64,000 nt of DNA from Rutstroemia sp. NJR-2017a BVV2 (taxonomy: Eukaryota > Ascomycota > Leotiomycetes > Helotiales > Rutstroemiaceae), in the NCBI GenBank assembly GCA_002946415.1, contig NJPS01000079.1:1334228-1398227 (forward strand), in the 5' to 3' direction. Within the stretch, counting starts at the first letter, position 1, and each line of letters opens with the position of its first letter. Both the position numbers and the translations under genes were made by a program. The notes below the pieces were generated by a model. It worked only from the letters and a program-made list of their open reading frames with translations. It had not been told where the DNA came from and searched no databases. Shown piece after piece: positions 62,951 through 64,000 of this stretch.

Positions 62951-64000
62951 ATAATAACTAGATTATTAATAGATAGATTTTAAAAAATAAGAAGTTATAT
63001 TATTAACTGCAATATAATCTCGAATAAATTATTTATTGATATTAATTTATAAATGAAATTATTTCAGTTAAGAGAAAATTAATTAACTTTTAATAACTAA
63101 ATTTATAACGATATTATATCAACTAATTAGCTATAAGATATAATATAAATGGAAAAATATTATTAAAACTATATCTATATAAGATAATTATTATTATTAT
63201 TAGATTTTTTATTATTAATAATAAGCTAATTAATAAATCAATTATTGAATATTTAATAAAATCTATTAAATCTTTATAAAAATTCTATATATTAATAATA
63301 TCATTTATATAAAATCTTTTATAATTTCTAATTTAAATATTTTTAAATAAAAATTTGATAACTATATAATATATATTAAAAAGTATTATTATATATATAT
63401 ATATTAATATTTATATAATAAAATTTATTGTTATTAGTAATATATTAAATAATAAATATAATATTTATAATTATTTAATATTATTATAAAACTAATCTAT
63501 AATATATATAATTTTACTTTTATTATAATTAAATTTATTATTTAAATTAATTAGTTAAACTATTAAAAATATATTTATAATTAAATAATATATTCTAATT
63601 TATTATATATAAACTATTTAACTTTAATATTATTATAAATAAATTTATTATTTAAAATAATCTTTTAATTAATCGATTATTTATTAATAATTATATAATA
63701 TATTTTAGATATTTATAAATTAAATATATAATTTCAAAATATTATATTTATATTAATTATTTTAAAAATTTTAATAATTAATAAATATAATATTTCTAAT
63801 TAAATAATATATTATAAATATTTATTTTTTAAATTATATAAAAATAATTAAAATTTTAAATCTTATTAATTATAATAATTAATAATATTATAAATTTATT
63901 ATTGAAAATAATTATATAAAGAATTATTTATAATTATAAAAATAAATAATAAATAATAATTATTATTAAATATAAAACTTTATATATTATTTATTTGTTT
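62951..64000. other. Extremely AT-rich kilobase
   Basis: Almost only A and T, with short runs such as TAATTAATAATATT and very few C or G. No open frames, repeats of fixed period or RNA genes are visible. Could be saturated RIP, or an AT-rich structural region. Confidence 0.6.

Noticed and set aside
62951..64000. Mitochondrial DNA insertion
   Set aside because: Composition would fit, but no mitochondrial gene, tRNA or rRNA motif is visible.
1..64000. tRNA, rRNA or other structured RNA genes
   Set aside because: No cloverleaf or conserved rRNA segments were recognised on either strand by eye; a covariance-model scan would be needed to exclude them.

Overview
This window looks like a filamentous ascomycete (Pezizomycotina) chromosome segment. 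It is mostly a transposon graveyard altered by repeat-induced point mutation (RIP), with one gene-bearing island of ordinary base composition. The evidence is fungal retrotransposon and pogo-type families in which almost every break is a C-to-T or G-to-A change (stop codons where Gln, Trp or Arg codons are expected), extreme AT bias outside about 29.6-36.96 kb, and a spliced Clr5-ankyrin gene with 46-76 bp introns in the island. I cannot name the species.

Left part, 1-29.6 kb: one ordered nest of elements. A pogo-like (Tc1/mariner) transposase gene on the minus strand is the host. Its N-terminal part lies at 28,833-29,776 and its C-terminal part at 5,885-6,224. The gap is Copia-A (6,225-28,832; TSD ATATA; LTRs 371 bp once the interruption is removed). 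Copia-A is itself broken twice: Copia-B (6,407-16,215; 9,809 bp; TSD TTATT; two 334-bp LTRs) sits in its 5' LTR, and chromovirus Gypsy-C (17,806-24,439; 6,634 bp; TSD CGGAA; two 418-bp LTRs) sits in its gag region. An older relative, Gypsy-1 (1,949-5,884), interrupts the transposase C-terminus and is cut at about 1,948 by another relic.

Two of these unrelated LTR elements carry an extra gene between pol and the 3' LTR on the strand opposite to gag-pol. Gypsy-C has a 174-codon Cys-motif/coiled-coil ORF at 18,398-18,922, with a recognisable counterpart in Gypsy-1. Copia-B has a roughly 2-kb ORF with an apparent spliceosomal intron at 13,100-15,185. This is the most interesting observation in the window.

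Island, 29.6-36.96 kb: twin palindromes, a short fragment with a ubiquitin-interacting-motif-like end, a four-exon gene for a 1,294-residue Clr5-ankyrin protein (31,805-35,868, +), and a convergent two-exon, truncated DUF6606-like gene (35,844-36,703, -).

Right part, 36.97-64 kb: strongly RIP-altered relics. In order: a gag-like relic (repeat Y, copy 1), a 5'-truncated Tad-type LINE (-), a relic resembling the domain that accompanies fungal telomere-linked RecQ-like helicases (+), Copia-D (+) with an in-frame 1,218-bp tandem duplication, an X-Y-X repeat structure flanked by CCTAACC-like heptamers, a Lys/Glu/Asn-rich relic, six tandem copies of a 252-bp unit, a large relic of an apparently uncharacterised fungal protein family (about 56.56-60.24 kb), a minisatellite, a coiled-coil relic and an extremely AT-rich last kilobase.

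Coordinates of LTRs, TSDs, exons and tandem repeats were read base by base. Boundaries of coding relics are approximate. Family names come from remembered family features, not from searches.
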